NCBI RefSeq assembly: GCF_000348925.1
Contig: NZ_AODQ01000019.1
Coordinates: 1-48,171, forward strand
Direction of reading: 5' to 3'
Source of the DNA: Cesiribacter andamanensis AMV16
GTDB lineage: Bacteria; Bacteroidota; Bacteroidia; Cytophagales; Cyclobacteriaceae
Length of the DNA stretch: 48,171 bases
Made by a program: the position numbers and the translations under genes. Shown one piece after another: positions 25,053-35,137 of this stretch (positions within the stretch are counted from its first letter, which is position 1; each line of letters begins with the position of its first letter). Under the pieces are notes generated by a model. That model ran no database searches and had not been told where the DNA came from. It was given only the letters and a program-made list of their open reading frames with translations.

Positions 25053-25366
25053 GGGCTAACTGCTTGTTTGGCAAAATTTTGTTTTTATATTTGAGCAGTA
25101 ACCGGGCCTTTTGGGACCGGTGCCTGATAGACTGCAGCTAAATATTACATTGCAATATCCTGAGGTTTTTTTATGCTGAAGGAGCCGCAGAATTGCCGTA
25201 CTTTTAGCTGTTTGTGTGCAGGCACGCCTGCGCCCCGCCCGCCTGTCCTGCCTGCCCGCTACTGCAAAGCAGCCGGGAGGCGGGGGGGCGGCCGGCAAAC
25301 AGGCAGACCCTAAGGCGTAACGTAACCGGCCCCGGCCGGTATTCCTACCGATAAACGGAGCAACCA
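25053..25366. other. Intergenic region with putative promoter and GC-rich stem
   Basis: No gene is evident in these 314 bases. A TTG at 25064-25066, spaced 19 bases from TATATTTG at 25086-25093, fits a Bacteroidota promoter for the histidine kinase. That would leave a leader of about 270 bases. The leader can fold a strong GC-rich stem between 25234-25244 and 25278-25288, in a stretch of CCTGCCTGCC-type repeat sequence. Whether this is a regulatory leader or only a degenerate repeat cannot be told. Confidence 0.45.
25064..25093 (+). promoter_or_regulatory. Putative promoter upstream of the PAS histidine kinase
   Basis: TTG at 25064-25066 and TATATTTG (exact TAnnTTTG) at 25086-25093, separated by 19 bases, the preferred Bacteroidota spacing. 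The kinase gene starts about 270 bases further on. Confidence 0.38.
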
Positions 25367-26428
25367 ATGGCTGATCATGTGTTGATGCAGAGTGAAGACA
25401 AATACCGCAACCTCTTTGAGAATTCACTGGTTGCCATGCTGCGGGCCGATATCCGCAGCGGAGCGATCCTGGAAGCAAACGCCAGGGTCCGGGAACTGCT
25501 TGGCCTGGAAGAAGAGCAGCAGGCCGTGCTGTCGGATTTCTTCATCAACCCCGAGCAGCGGGAAGAAGCCCTGCAGCTGCTGCGCAACCGGCAACTGGTC
25601 GAGAACCAGGAGCTGGAGGTGCGCACCGGCGATGGCCGCCTGCTCTGGATCTCCTTCTCGGCCTGCTACTACCCCCAGGAGGGCATGCTGGAGTGTGTGC
25701 TCAAGGACATTACCCAAACCAAGCAAACCCTGCTGGAGCTGCAAAAGGTAAACTTTGAGCTGGATAACTTCGTCTACCACGCCTCCCACGACCTGCGCTC
25801 CCCCTTGCGCTCCATTCTGGGCCTGATCAACATTCTGCGCATTGAAGATAATGAAAAGGCCAGGGCCAATTGTGTGGACATGATCGAGGGCAGCATCAAG
25901 CGGCTGGACAACCTGGTGCAGGACCTGCTGAGCATGAGCCGCAACAACCGGGTAAATGATGCACAGGCCAATGTGAGCCTGATGAACGAGATCAACTATT
26001 CCTTTGCTAATTTCTACCACGTAGCCGATACCAAAAACCTCAACATCGTAACCCAGGTATACCAGCCGGTGGCCTTTATTTCCGACATTACCCGGGTGCG
26101 CATCATCCTCAACAACCTCATCTCCAACGCCATCAAGTACCGCAGCTACGAGCGCGACTGTTCCTTTATTCACATCGATGCCCGGGTAAGCCCACAGGAG
26201 GCCATTTTTACCATTGAAGACAATGGCGAGGGCATTCCCGAAACCAAGCTGCCCCATGTGTTTGACATGTTTGTGCGCGCCTCGGAAAGCAGCGACGGCT
26301 CCGGCCTGGGCCTCTACATTGTCAAGAATGTGCTGGAGAAGCTGCACGGCACCATTGAGCTGGAATCCCAGGAAAATGTGGGCACCAAATTCACGGTACG
26401 CCTGCCCAACGGCCTGCACCTGCTCTAG
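25367..26428 (+). CDS. Cytoplasmic PAS-domain sensor histidine kinase
   Basis: A 353-residue protein without membrane helices. A PAS domain spans about 8-120 (EDKYRNLFENSLVAMLR start). The HisKA dimerisation helix has the phospho-acceptor His141 in SHDLRSPLRSILG, and the HATPase domain has N-box Asn254, DNGEGI at 285-290 and GSGLGLYIVK at 311-320. It would autophosphorylate in response to a cytoplasmic ligand or redox cue. No response regulator gene is adjacent, so it is an orphan kinase. GGAG lies about eight bases before the ATG. A terminator follows. Confidence 0.9.
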   Translation: MADHVLMQSEDKYRNLFENSLVAMLRADIRSGAILEANARVRELLGLEEEQQAVLSDFFINPEQREEALQLLRNRQLVENQELEVRTGDGRLLWISFSACYYPQEGMLECVLKDITQTKQTLLELQKVNFELDNFVYHASHDLRSPLRSILGLINILRIEDNEKARANCVDMIEGSIKRLDNLVQDLLSMSRNNRVNDAQANVSLMNEINYSFANFYHVADTKNLNIVTQVYQPVAFISDITRVRIILNNLISNAIKYRSYERDCSFIHIDARVSPQEAIFTIEDNGEGIPETKLPHVFDMFVRASESSDGSGLGLYIVKNVLEKLHGTIELESQENVGTKFTVRLPNGLHLL

Positions 26429-26458
26429 TTCCCCTTCCCCCCGGGCTGTATCATTCGC

Positions 26459-26498
26459 GCCGGATCGTTTGGATTTGCCAAACCGTCCGGCTTTATTT
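26459..26498 (+). terminator. Terminator between the histidine kinase gene and panB
   Basis: A long stem pairs GCCGGA-GTTTGG with CCAAAC-TCCGGC (26459-26472 and 26478-26491, one two-base internal mismatch, loop of five). The tail is T-rich (TTTATTT). It ends 24 bases before panB and separates the two units. Confidence 0.75.
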
Positions 26499-26522
26499 GT
26501 GTAGCTACTTGATAGACCTTAC

Positions 26523-27341
26523 ATGTCCGTACACAAGTCAACCATCCGCAAGGTAACCACGCACCAGCTGCAGGAAATGAAAAGCCGGGGCGAGAAGATC
26601 TCCATGCTCACCGCCTACGATTATTCCATGGCCCGCATTCTGGATGCTGCCGGCATTGATGTGCTGCTGGTGGGCGATTCGGCCTCCAATGTGATGGCCG
26701 GCAACGAAACCACCCTGCCCATAACGCTGGACCATATGATCTGGCATGCCAGCAGCGTGGTAAAGGCGGTGCAGCGGGCGCTGGTGGTGGTGGATATCCC
26801 CTTTGGCAGCTACCAGGCCAACAGCACCGAAGCGCTCAAGTCGGCCATCCGCATCATGAAGGAAAGCGGCGCCCATGCCGTAAAGGTAGAGGGGGGGCGG
26901 GAGATTCAGGAATCGGTGATCCGCATCCTGAGCGCCGGCGTGCCGGTGATGGGCCATCTGGGCCTTACGCCGCAGTCCATCTATAAGTTTGGCACCTACA
27001 GCGTACGGGCCAAGGAGCAGGCCGAGGCCGAGCGCCTCATTGAAGATGCCATTATGCTGGAGGAGTGCGGCTGCTTTGCCCTGGTGCTGGAGAAAATTCC
27101 GGCGGCCCTGGCCGAGTCGGTCGCCCAGAAGATCAAAATACCGGTGATTGGCATAGGGGCAGGGGGGCAGGTAGACGGACAGGTGCTGGTGGTGCACGAC
27201 ATGCTGGGCATCACCCAGGATTTCAAGCCCCGCTTTCTGCGGCAGTACGCCGATCTGAACAGCATCATCACCGATGCCGTAAGCCGCTACATTGCCGATG
27301 TGAAGGCCCGGGAGTTTCCCAATGAGAGGGAGAGTTATTAG
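26523..27341 (+). CDS. panB: 3-methyl-2-oxobutanoate hydroxymethyltransferase
   Basis: The first committed enzyme of pantothenate synthesis, transferring a hydroxymethyl group from methylene-tetrahydrofolate to 2-oxoisovalerate. The 272 residues show the family signatures: [16 protein letters not shown] near 29-44, [16 protein letters not shown] at 51-66, VKVEGG at 120-125, GHLGLTPQS at 144-152, and acidic residues Glu180/Glu181 and Glu190 in the active-site region. The length is standard for the decameric TIM-barrel enzyme. No panC or panD is adjacent; the gene is bounded by terminators on both sides. Confidence 0.95.
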   Translation: MSVHKSTIRKVTTHQLQEMKSRGEKISMLTAYDYSMARILDAAGIDVLLVGDSASNVMAGNETTLPITLDHMIWHASSVVKAVQRALVVVDIPFGSYQANSTEALKSAIRIMKESGAHAVKVEGGREIQESVIRILSAGVPVMGHLGLTPQSIYKFGTYSVRAKEQAEAERLIEDAIMLEECGCFALVLEKIPAALAESVAQKIKIPVIGIGAGGQVDGQVLVVHDMLGITQDFKPRFLRQYADLNSIITDAVSRYIADVKAREFPNERESY

Positions 27342-27358
27342 GAGAAATAAAAACATCC

Positions 27359-27402
27359 TTAACCACCCCGCGGCTGCGGTGTCCGGAGGGCGGGGTGGTT
27401 AA
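27359..27402. terminator. Hairpin after panB
   Basis: A perfect 13-base stem TTAACCACCCCGC/GCGGGGTGGTTAA (27359-27371 and 27390-27402) encloses an 18-base loop, 17 bases after the panB stop. It is flanked by A-rich sequence on both sides rather than a clear T tract, so it may terminate weakly or stabilise the mRNA 3' end. Confidence 0.65.
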
Positions 27403-27417
27403 AACTACTCTACTCTT

Positions 27418-27444
27418 ATTGTTGGTGTTTTCACCAACAATTTT
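27418..27444 (+). terminator. Rho-independent terminator before icd
   Basis: A perfect 10-base stem ATTGTTGGTG/CACCAACAAT (27418-27427, 27432-27441) with a TTTT loop continues into a short T tract. Together with the hairpin at 27359 it makes a tandem termination region between panB and icd. Confidence 0.75.
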
Positions 27445-27538
27445 GCCCCCTCCCTGTAGAAGTTCTTACTCACCAAAAGGAAGAGGTACGGAACTGCAGG
27501 CAGACCTAAAACCTAAAACCAAAAACTTTTTCAAATAG

Positions 27539-29764
<2,226 letters not shown>

Positions 29765-29789
29765 GCTGTAGCTTTATAAGAGTAAGAAG

Positions 29790-29823
29790 CCACCTGGAAT
29801 GCAGTTTTCAGGTGGTTTTTTTT
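29790..29823 (+). terminator. Rho-independent terminator after icd
   Basis: A 7-base stem CCACCTG/CAGGTGG (29790-29796 and 29809-29815) is followed by eight T at 29816-29823, 26 bases after the icd stop. Confidence 0.85.
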
Positions 29824-29917
29824 GTTCCGATGTTTCTGAGGAATTGAAGTGGAATGTTGAACAAGCAAGGGGAAGAGGGTTGAATTTTTCAATAGTCTTT
29901 GACAGTAATGGACTCGC

Positions 29918-30120
29918 CGCAGCATCAGATCCGCCGCAACACCCACCCCCAGCCCCTCCGAGGAGGGGATTATCGTACCCTTACTAACCACAACTGGTTC
30001 GCCTGAACAGAACGGGATATATAGACAATCTTTTCTGATATCATAAATCGGCACTATGCCAAACGAAATCCCCTCCTCGGAGGGGTTGGGGGTGGGTGTT
30101 GCGGCGGATCTGATGCTGCG
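29918..30120 (+). repeat. Palindromic element, copy 1 (left of the DUF559 gene)
   Basis: A 203-base fold-back element. The outer 53 bases (29918-29970) and the last 53 bases (30068-30120) are inverted repeats with one mismatch. Each arm contains its own small hairpin CCCCTCC-GAGGAGGGG. The 97-base centre (29971-30067) starts TATCGTACCCTTA and ends CTATGCCAAACGAA. The same centre occurs in opposite orientation at 30795-30890. It would form a long cruciform or RNA stem. There is no open frame inside. Confidence 0.88.
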
Positions 30121-30229
30121 ATGGTTGCTTTGCTACGTTGAGGTGGAAATTCCCGTGGAGATATAGAAAACGGCATCACTTCTTAAAGTCCGTTACTGAG
30201 TATCTACTATAACCTCCTCTATATCCTAC

Positions 30230-30604
30230 TCATCTATTCTCTAAAATCCACCCCTCAATCGCCCGCAGCACATTTTGCATATCCCGCTTCACCTCCAGAT
30301 CGTGAAAACGCAAAAAACGGACTCCATAGCTTTCTAATTTCTGCTGCCTGCTCCCATCGGCCCGAAGGACTTCTACATGGTCATGGCTGCTGCCGTCTAT
30401 TTCAATGGCCAACCGCAGTTCTTTACAGTAAAAGTCAACAATGTAGGAGTCCAGCGGCTTTTGCCGGTCAAAGTCAAAACCGAGCATTTTCTTCTGCTTG
30501 AGCTCGTTCCAGAGCAGCACCTCCGATAAGGTCATGTTCTTGCGCAGGGAATGGGCAAGGGCTTTTAACCTGGGATCGTAGGGGATGATTTCTCGTCTGG
30601 CCAT
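30230..30604 (-). CDS. DUF559 endonuclease-like protein (Vsr-related)
   Basis: A 124-residue protein of the DUF559 family, related to very-short-patch-repair nucleases and the PD-(D/E)xK fold. The N-terminal helix ALAHSLRKNMTLSEVLLWNEL is followed by FDFDRQKPLDSYIVDFYC (43-60). The putative catalytic residues are Asp57, Glu68 and Asp70 in AIEID, and the segment GVRFLRFHDLEV follows at 94-105. The natural substrate of this family is unknown. The gene lies between two inverted copies of a palindromic element, which suggests a function linked to that element. The whole active-site set is present, so it is not obviously decayed. Confidence 0.85.
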   Translation of the reverse strand: MARREIIPYDPRLKALAHSLRKNMTLSEVLLWNELKQKKMLGFDFDRQKPLDSYIVDFYCKELRLAIEIDGSSHDHVEVLRADGSRQQKLESYGVRFLRFHDLEVKRDMQNVLRAIEGWILENR

Positions 30605-31087
30605 AGCACGGGGACTTGCTATACGTAGCGGCTTTTTGGGGCATTGGGTTGCGGTGGGATTGGGAAAATTGCCCTCTTTATTGAAAACAAATCAAATTAA
30701 AGGCAACTCTTTTCTACTGTAGCGGCGGCCCCCCAGCAGAGACGTACCCCACCACAGCGGCGGACCCACCCCTACGCCCCTCCCAGGAGGGGATTTCGTT
30801 TGGCATAGACCCAGTTCATGATACCAGAAAGTATTGTCCATTTTATTGCTTTGATCAGGTGAACCAGTAGTGGTGGGTAAGGGTACGATAATCCCCTCCT
30901 CGGAGGGGCGTAGGGGTGGGTCCTGCGGTGGGTCAGCCCCTGCGGTTAGTATGTCGTTGTTGGGGGCATTCCCTACGTTGGGACTGAAACTACTCTATAG
31001 TAATAATAGCAATTGTTAAGAACAGCAACGACAAGCTTATGGCCAAAGGAGTAGCGCTTTTAAGAATAAGCTGATATCTTGAGGGCC
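30605..31087. other. Intergenic region around palindromic copy 2
   Basis: Apart from copy 2 there is no convincing gene. GC-rich CGGCGGCC/ACCACAGCGGCGG sequence precedes the element, and a TACGTTGGGACTGAAAC stretch follows. The tract CTACGTTG.GG also occurs just outside copy 1 (near 30133), hinting that the flanks of the two copies share ancestry. A TATCTTGA box at 31075-31082 may be the -7 element of the next gene. Confidence 0.4.
30762..30923 (-). repeat. Palindromic element, copy 2 (right of the DUF559 gene, inverted)
   Basis: Outer arms of 33 bases (30762-30794 and 30891-30923) are inverted repeats with one mismatch, each with an internal CCCCTCC/GGAGGGG hairpin. Read on the reverse strand, the 96-base centre matches the centre of copy 1 along its length. 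It begins TATCGTACCCTTA, then shares ACTGGTTC.CCTGA and GGACAAT.CTTTCTG-type blocks, and ends CTATGCCAAACGAA. The arms differ more than the centre (CCTACGCCCC here, CCCCAGCCCC in copy 1). Confidence 0.85.
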
Positions 31088-31729
31088 ATGATCAGAGCGA
31101 TACTAGTTATATGCCCCCTTATAGTCCTAATTGCCTGTGGGGGAAGCGATCCCTCCACCGAAGGGGCTGCTCCTGTGCTGGAGAGAACCACTGGCACTGA
31201 CACCACGGAAATCCTACAGCCAAGCCCAGTAGCACCCCCTCAAACCAAACAGGATACCCTCATGCTCGAGGGCATGGCCGAGCCGGTGGAGCTGCGGCTG
31301 TACCAGGCACCGGAGGGCTGGCCGCTGCAGGTGCATACCTATCTGCCACCCGGCATTGAGGCGGATGCCGTCAGCTCGGGCGAAGGAGAGGCTATCCGCT
31401 TCCGGATGGGGGAGGCGCTGCTTTCCTTCGTGCTGCTGCCCGAGGCGGTAAAGCGCTCAGCCGCGCAGGCCCGTGCCCGCAGCCTGTTTGGCAAAACCAA
31501 TGTGCAGTCCTGCCGCAGCAGCTACCCCTGGCAGTGGGAGTGCCTCTATGCAGCCAATGCTAAAGGCAGGGTAACGCGGGTGCTGATCGGCGAGCAGCAG
31601 GGCCGGCAGTTTTACTTTCTGCTGGACTATCCGGCCGAGTATGGTGATGGCTTCGGACCCCGCGCGGCTATGATCCTGCGGGAGTGGAGGTTTAACAAGC
31701 CGGCGGCACCGCAGCAAAGCCCTCAATAA
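31088..31729 (+). CDS. Predicted lipoprotein of unknown function
   Basis: With ATG 31088 the protein has 213 residues. It begins with a signal peptide ending in the lipobox LIAC (Cys17), followed by a Ser/Thr/Pro-rich linker (about 18-55) and a globular domain of about 150 residues. That domain contains two Cys (in QSCRSSYPWQWECLY) that may form a disulphide. It is predicted to be anchored in an outer or inner membrane. I recognise no family. It lies just upstream of nuoA but a -7 box separates them. Confidence 0.65.
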   Translation: MIRAILVICPLIVLIACGGSDPSTEGAAPVLERTTGTDTTEILQPSPVAPPQTKQDTLMLEGMAEPVELRLYQAPEGWPLQVHTYLPPGIEADAVSSGEGEAIRFRMGEALLSFVLLPEAVKRSAAQARARSLFGKTNVQSCRSSYPWQWECLYAANAKGRVTRVLIGEQQGRQFYFLLDYPAEYGDGFGPRAAMILREWRFNKPAAPQQSPQ

Positions 31730-31733
31730 TTTC

Positions 31734-31741
31734 TATCTTTG
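31734..31741 (+). promoter_or_regulatory. Likely -7 box of the nuoABC promoter
   Basis: TATCTTTG is an exact match to TAnnTTTG, in the last AT-rich stretch between the lipoprotein stop and nuoA. No good TTG lies at the -33 distance, so support rests on the -7 element alone. Confidence 0.35.
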
Positions 31742-31758
31742 TTTAAAACCAGAGAATC

Positions 31759-32277
31759 TTGCTTACACCTGCCATATCAAGCTTTGGAGAAATGCTGCTC
31801 TACCTGATCGGAGGGCTGGTGTTTGTGCTGGGTGCGCTGGCAACGGCCTGGCTGATCCGCCCCGCCCGGCCTAATGTGGAGAAGCTGAGTACCTACGAAT
31901 CGGGCGAGGAACCCTCGGGCAGCGCCTGGGGACAGTTCAATGTGCGTTTCTACATCATTGCGCTGGTATTTATTCTCTTTGATGTGGAGCTGGTCTTTTT
32001 GTTTCCCTGGGCCACTGTGTTTGGCCGCAGGGAGCTGATTGCCGAATCGGGCGGGCTCTGGGGCTGGTTTGCCCTGGCCGAGATGGCGCTTTTTGTAGGC
32101 ATACTGGCGCTGGGGCTGGCCTGGGCCTGGGCCCGGGGACTGCTGGAATGGGTGAGGCCTGCTCCGGAAGTAAGACAAATAGAATCGCCGGTGCCGGAAA
32201 AGCTGTATCAGAAGGTCAACGCGCAGGTGGCCTCTTTCTCTAGTACGTCGCCTAAAGAAAAACGAAGCGTGGTTTAA
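31759..32277 (+). CDS. nuoA: NADH-quinone oxidoreductase subunit A
   Basis: A membrane-arm subunit of complex I with three helices. The conserved loop STYESGEEPSGSAW (the YESG/YECG motif region) follows helix one, and FNVRFYIIALVFILFDVELVFLFPW forms helix two. The TTG at 31759 gives 172 residues and an N-terminus of usual length; the ATG at 31792 would remove 11 residues just before helix one but has GGAGA directly upstream. The C-terminal tail of about 45 residues is longer than in E. coli. It is the first gene of nuoABC, 99 bases before the nuoB start. Confidence 0.92.
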   Translation: MLTPAISSFGEMLLYLIGGLVFVLGALATAWLIRPARPNVEKLSTYESGEEPSGSAWGQFNVRFYIIALVFILFDVELVFLFPWATVFGRRELIAESGGLWGWFALAEMALFVGILALGLAWAWARGLLEWVRPAPEVRQIESPVPEKLYQKVNAQVASFSSTSPKEKRSVV

Positions 32278-32376
32278 AAAAGAGGGTTCCGATAAGTGCT
32301 ACAGTACCTTAGCAACCAAAACCCCTTTTCTACACGTAAGTCTCCTATCTCACTACTCACTACCAACTACTACGCA

Positions 32377-32907
32377 ATGGGCTTACTCGATCAACAGTTC
32401 AATCAGGGAGGCATACTCATCAGCCGGGTAGATGAGCTGGTCAACTGGGCCCGGCTCAGCAGCCTCTGGCCCATGGGCTTTGGCATTGCCTGCTGCGCCA
32501 TCGAGATGATGGGCGCCTATGCGTCTCAGTATGACCTGGACCGCATTGGGGTGTTTCCCCGTCCCAGCCCGCGCCAGAGCGATGTGATGATTGTAGCCGG
32601 TACGGTTACCTTTAAAATGGCCGACCGCCTGCGCCGCCTCTACGAGCAGATGCCCGAGCCCCGCTATGTGATCTCCATGGGCAGCTGCTCCAACTGCGGT
32701 GGTCCCTACTGGCAATGGGGCTACCATGTGGTGAAGGGGGTAGACCGCATTGTGCCGGTAGATGTGTACGTGCCAGGCTGTCCACCCCGCCCGGAATCGC
32801 TCATTGGGGGCATCCTGAAGCTGCAGGAAAAAATTCGCCGGGAAAGCCTGATGACGCCCGTAGCGCTCGAGCGCCTCATTGCCAAAAAGAAAGGACAACC
32901 CGCATGA
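32377..32907 (+). CDS. nuoB: NADH-quinone oxidoreductase subunit B (N2 cluster)
   Basis: A 176-residue peripheral-arm subunit that binds the terminal Fe-S cluster N2, which passes electrons to quinone. The ligands are visible: adjacent Cys39-Cys40 in GIACCAIEM, Cys104 in MGSCSNCGG and Cys135 in VPGCPPRPE. The ATG at 32377 gives a standard N-terminus; the frame is open upstream to 32296 (GTG) but this reads as a serine/threonine-rich non-conserved leader. It overlaps nuoC by four bases (ATGA). Confidence 0.96.
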   Translation: MGLLDQQFNQGGILISRVDELVNWARLSSLWPMGFGIACCAIEMMGAYASQYDLDRIGVFPRPSPRQSDVMIVAGTVTFKMADRLRRLYEQMPEPRYVISMGSCSNCGGPYWQWGYHVVKGVDRIVPVDVYVPGCPPRPESLIGGILKLQEKIRRESLMTPVALERLIAKKKGQPA

Positions 32908-33434
32908 GCACAACGTCCGCTCCTATAGACCAGCTCCATGCCCGCCTGCTGGAGCGCTTTGGCCCCGAAGTGATCCTGGGCACCGACCTTAGCTGCAGCC
33001 CTGCGGCCCTGCTGGTAGCGCCGGCGGCCATTGAAGGGGTATGCCGGCAGTTGTATGAAGATGAGCAAAGCTACTTTGACCTGCTCAGCTGCATTACCGG
33101 CCTGGATGGTGGACCGGAAGCGGGTACCCTGGAGGTGATCTACAGCCTGTATTCCATCCCCTACCATACCCACCTGAGCCTGAAGGTGGTGCTGCCCCGC
33201 AATGGAGAAGGGGAGCCCCTGCCCGAGCTGGCCAGCGTAAGCAGCATCTGGCAAACGGCCAACTGGCATGAGCGGGAAGTTTTTGACCTGCTGGGCATTC
33301 GCTTTAGCGGCCACCCCGACCTGCGCCGCATTTTACTGCCGGCCGACTGGCAGGGACACCCCCTGCGAAAGGATTACAAAGAGCAGGAGTACTACCACGG
33401 CATCTGGGTACGCTATGAAAATGAACGTCTCTGA
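32904..33434 (+). CDS. nuoC: NADH-quinone oxidoreductase subunit C
   Basis: A 176-residue 30-kDa-type subunit. The hallmark stretch [11 protein letters not shown] followed by [20 protein letters not shown] and LRKDY is intact near residues 113-153. It is encoded as a separate protein rather than fused to NuoD as in enterobacteria. The start at 32904 overlaps the nuoB stop. Unusually, nuoD does not follow directly: two zinc-ribbon genes and a fold-back repeat (33435-35173) intervene. Confidence 0.95.
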   Translation: MSTTSAPIDQLHARLLERFGPEVILGTDLSCSPAALLVAPAAIEGVCRQLYEDEQSYFDLLSCITGLDGGPEAGTLEVIYSLYSIPYHTHLSLKVVLPRNGEGEPLPELASVSSIWQTANWHEREVFDLLGIRFSGHPDLRRILLPADWQGHPLRKDYKEQEYYHGIWVRYENERL

Positions 33435-33825
33435 GAAATCTGTAGGATGTAAGGAAGTCGGGAGAAAATAGACTTTCCGGGAGAATAGTGCATTGGTGTT
33501 ACCACCTGCCGGTCCTCCTGCCTCAGGCAAGCTAGCCCAGGACATCTCCAGAAAAAGGACTTGAGGGGGTGCAATGGGGGAGGGCCTGTACACAAGCTGG
33601 CATAGAAGGGAAGGGGTGATGAGCCCAGCAGCAGGCGGACAGAACAAAGGAATGCTGGCAAATGCGGAGGAGAAGGCGTAAGATATTCTGATATAGCGTG
33701 TTATTTTAATCGCTTCTCCTGCAGAAAATTTTTTTATTACACTACACAAAATATTATTTGGCAAGCAGCGAACTTTGGGTATCCATTTGGCGTACATGTG
33801 GACGTGCCAATTCAAACTGCCAACT
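33435..33825. other. Gene-free spacer after nuoC
   Basis: No convincing gene in 391 bases. A degenerate CCTGCCGG..CCTGCCTCAGGCA repeat (perfect TGCCT-C-AGGCA at 33519-33529) resembles the CCTGCC-type hairpins elsewhere in the window. The last 120 bases turn AT-rich (around 33700-33760), as expected for a promoter region of the zinc-ribbon gene, but no clean -33/-7 pair is visible. Confidence 0.45.
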
Positions 33826-34161
33826 ATGTTTTTCTACGGAATCGAAGCCACTCCTCTGGGCTTGTATCAGGCCGAGCGGGTATGCTGCTCCAGGTGCGGA
33901 GCAAAAGATACCATCAGCATGAAGGTGTTTGCCAAGTATTTTCATGTTTCCCGTATCCCGAGCTTTCCCCTGGGCAAGATCGGGGTGGCCGTATGCCGGG
34001 ACTGCCACTACGCCGTAAACGATGAAGGCTTTCAGCACCACCAGCAATATAAAGCGGCCTTTCAGCAGCTGCGGGCCAAAACAAGCGTGCCCTACTGGTC
34101 GTATGCCGGATCGGCCATCAGCGGTAGCATTCTCATCATCGCCTTAATGACAGCCTTATAA
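33826..34161 (+). CDS. Small zinc-ribbon membrane protein (paralogue 1)
   Basis: A 111-residue protein from ATG 33826, starting MFFYGIEATPLGLYQAERV. Two CxxC pairs (Cys21/Cys24 and Cys57/Cys60) form a zinc ribbon with a conserved KVFAKYFHVSRIPSFPLGK stretch between them. A single C-terminal membrane helix follows (about 93-110). It is clearly paralogous to the next gene (FYG.[EK]ATP.G.Y.AER..C..C). Function unknown. An upstream in-frame start at 33775 is possible but not shared with the paralogue. Confidence 0.65.
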   Translation: MFFYGIEATPLGLYQAERVCCSRCGAKDTISMKVFAKYFHVSRIPSFPLGKIGVAVCRDCHYAVNDEGFQHHQQYKAAFQQLRAKTSVPYWSYAGSAISGSILIIALMTAL

Positions 34162-34178
34162 GCAGTTTATTCATAGTG

Positions 34179-34216
34179 AAGCCAGCCTGCCGCTTACCTC
34201 CGGCAGGCTGGCTTTT
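34179..34216 (+). terminator. Terminator between the two zinc-ribbon genes
   Basis: A perfect 14-base stem AAGCCAGCCTGCCG/CGGCAGGCTGGCTT (34179-34192 and 34201-34214) with an 8-base loop, followed by T residues. The two paralogues are therefore separate transcription units. Confidence 0.8.
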
Positions 34217-34246
34217 CTCTTTCTCTCTACCCTTTACCCAATCCCT

Positions 34247-34855
34247 ATGATCTTTTACGGAACCAAAGCTACGCCCGTAGGGGTGTACAAGGCCGAGCGC
34301 CTCAAGTGCCAGAATTGCGGCGAAGACAACAAAGTACAGTTTGAGGTCTACGCCCGCTATTTCCACCTGTACTGGATCCCTACCTTTCCGCTGGGCAAGG
34401 TGGCGGTGTCTACCTGCCAGCATTGCAAGCATGCGCTGGACCACAAGCAGTTTGGGGCCGATCAGCAGTACCAGTACGCCTACGAGCGGGTGAAAGGGCA
34501 AACCTCCACCCCCAAATGGCATTTTGCCGGCCTGCTGCTGATCTGCAGCCTGCTCACCTGGGGGGTGATCAGCAACATACAGTCGGGCGAGGAGCAACAG
34601 GGCTACATTGCCCAGCCACAGGCCGGCGATGTGTATGATGTAAAATCGGCCGATGGCTATTATTCCACCCTGCGCGTTAGCGCCATTGAGGGGGATGTTC
34701 TGCACCTGCAGGTAAACGAATATGCCGTAAATAAAGCCTCGGCTACCCACACCATTGACAAGGCCGAAAACTATAGCGAGGAGTTCATGGAAATGACCCA
34801 GGCCGAAATTGCCGAGATGTTTGAAAAAGGCGAGATCACCCGGGTGAAACGCTGA
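34247..34855 (+). CDS. Zinc-ribbon membrane protein with extracytoplasmic domain (paralogue 2)
   Basis: A 202-residue protein. Residues 1-90 mirror the preceding gene, with Cys21/Cys24 and Cys57/Cys60 zinc pairs and YFHLYWIPTFPLGK between them. One membrane helix spans about 93-109. The C-terminal 90 residues are unique (GDVYDVKSADGYYSTLRVSAI onward), start with a small beta-rich domain and end in an acidic helical tail. The layout suggests a cytoplasmic zinc ribbon and an external domain, or the inverse. No named family is recognised. Confidence 0.65.
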   Translation: MIFYGTKATPVGVYKAERLKCQNCGEDNKVQFEVYARYFHLYWIPTFPLGKVAVSTCQHCKHALDHKQFGADQQYQYAYERVKGQTSTPKWHFAGLLLICSLLTWGVISNIQSGEEQQGYIAQPQAGDVYDVKSADGYYSTLRVSAIEGDVLHLQVNEYAVNKASATHTIDKAENYSEEFMEMTQAEIAEMFEKGEITRVKR

Positions 34856-34910
34856 GGGGATCCCTCCATTTTCCTTAAAGTAAGGTGAATTATAGATTTA
34901 GCATCTGATC

Positions 34911-35106
34911 GATAGTTACAATAACGTACAAAATCCCCCTTGGCGAAGGGGGTAGGGGGATCGACAATTAATAGTTTGAGGCTTTATAAATTCATTGTGA
35001 ACATGAGCGAAAATATTCATACTAAATGAAGCCTTTGATCTCATACGTACTCCAATCCCCCTTACCCCCTTCACCAAGGGGGATTCGTATCGCATAGTAA
35101 CTTCCA
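34911..35106. repeat. Second type of palindromic element, upstream of nuoD
   Basis: An imperfect inverted repeat of about 48 bases: left arm near 34911-34960 and right arm near 35054-35106, sharing AGTTAC...CG.AC..AATCCCCCTTGG. Each arm holds a small hairpin CCCCCTTGG.GAAGGGGG. The centre (about 34962-35053) is AT-rich and not similar to the centre of the elements at 29918 and 30762, although the overall design is the same. Confidence 0.75.
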
Positions 35107-35137
35107 AGTTTAATAATCTATCATTCAAGTTAAGATA

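Noticed and set aside
29918-30923. Classical insertion sequence
   Set aside because: No DDE, HUH or serine transposase frame and no clear target-site duplication at either end; DUF559 is a nuclease of another type.
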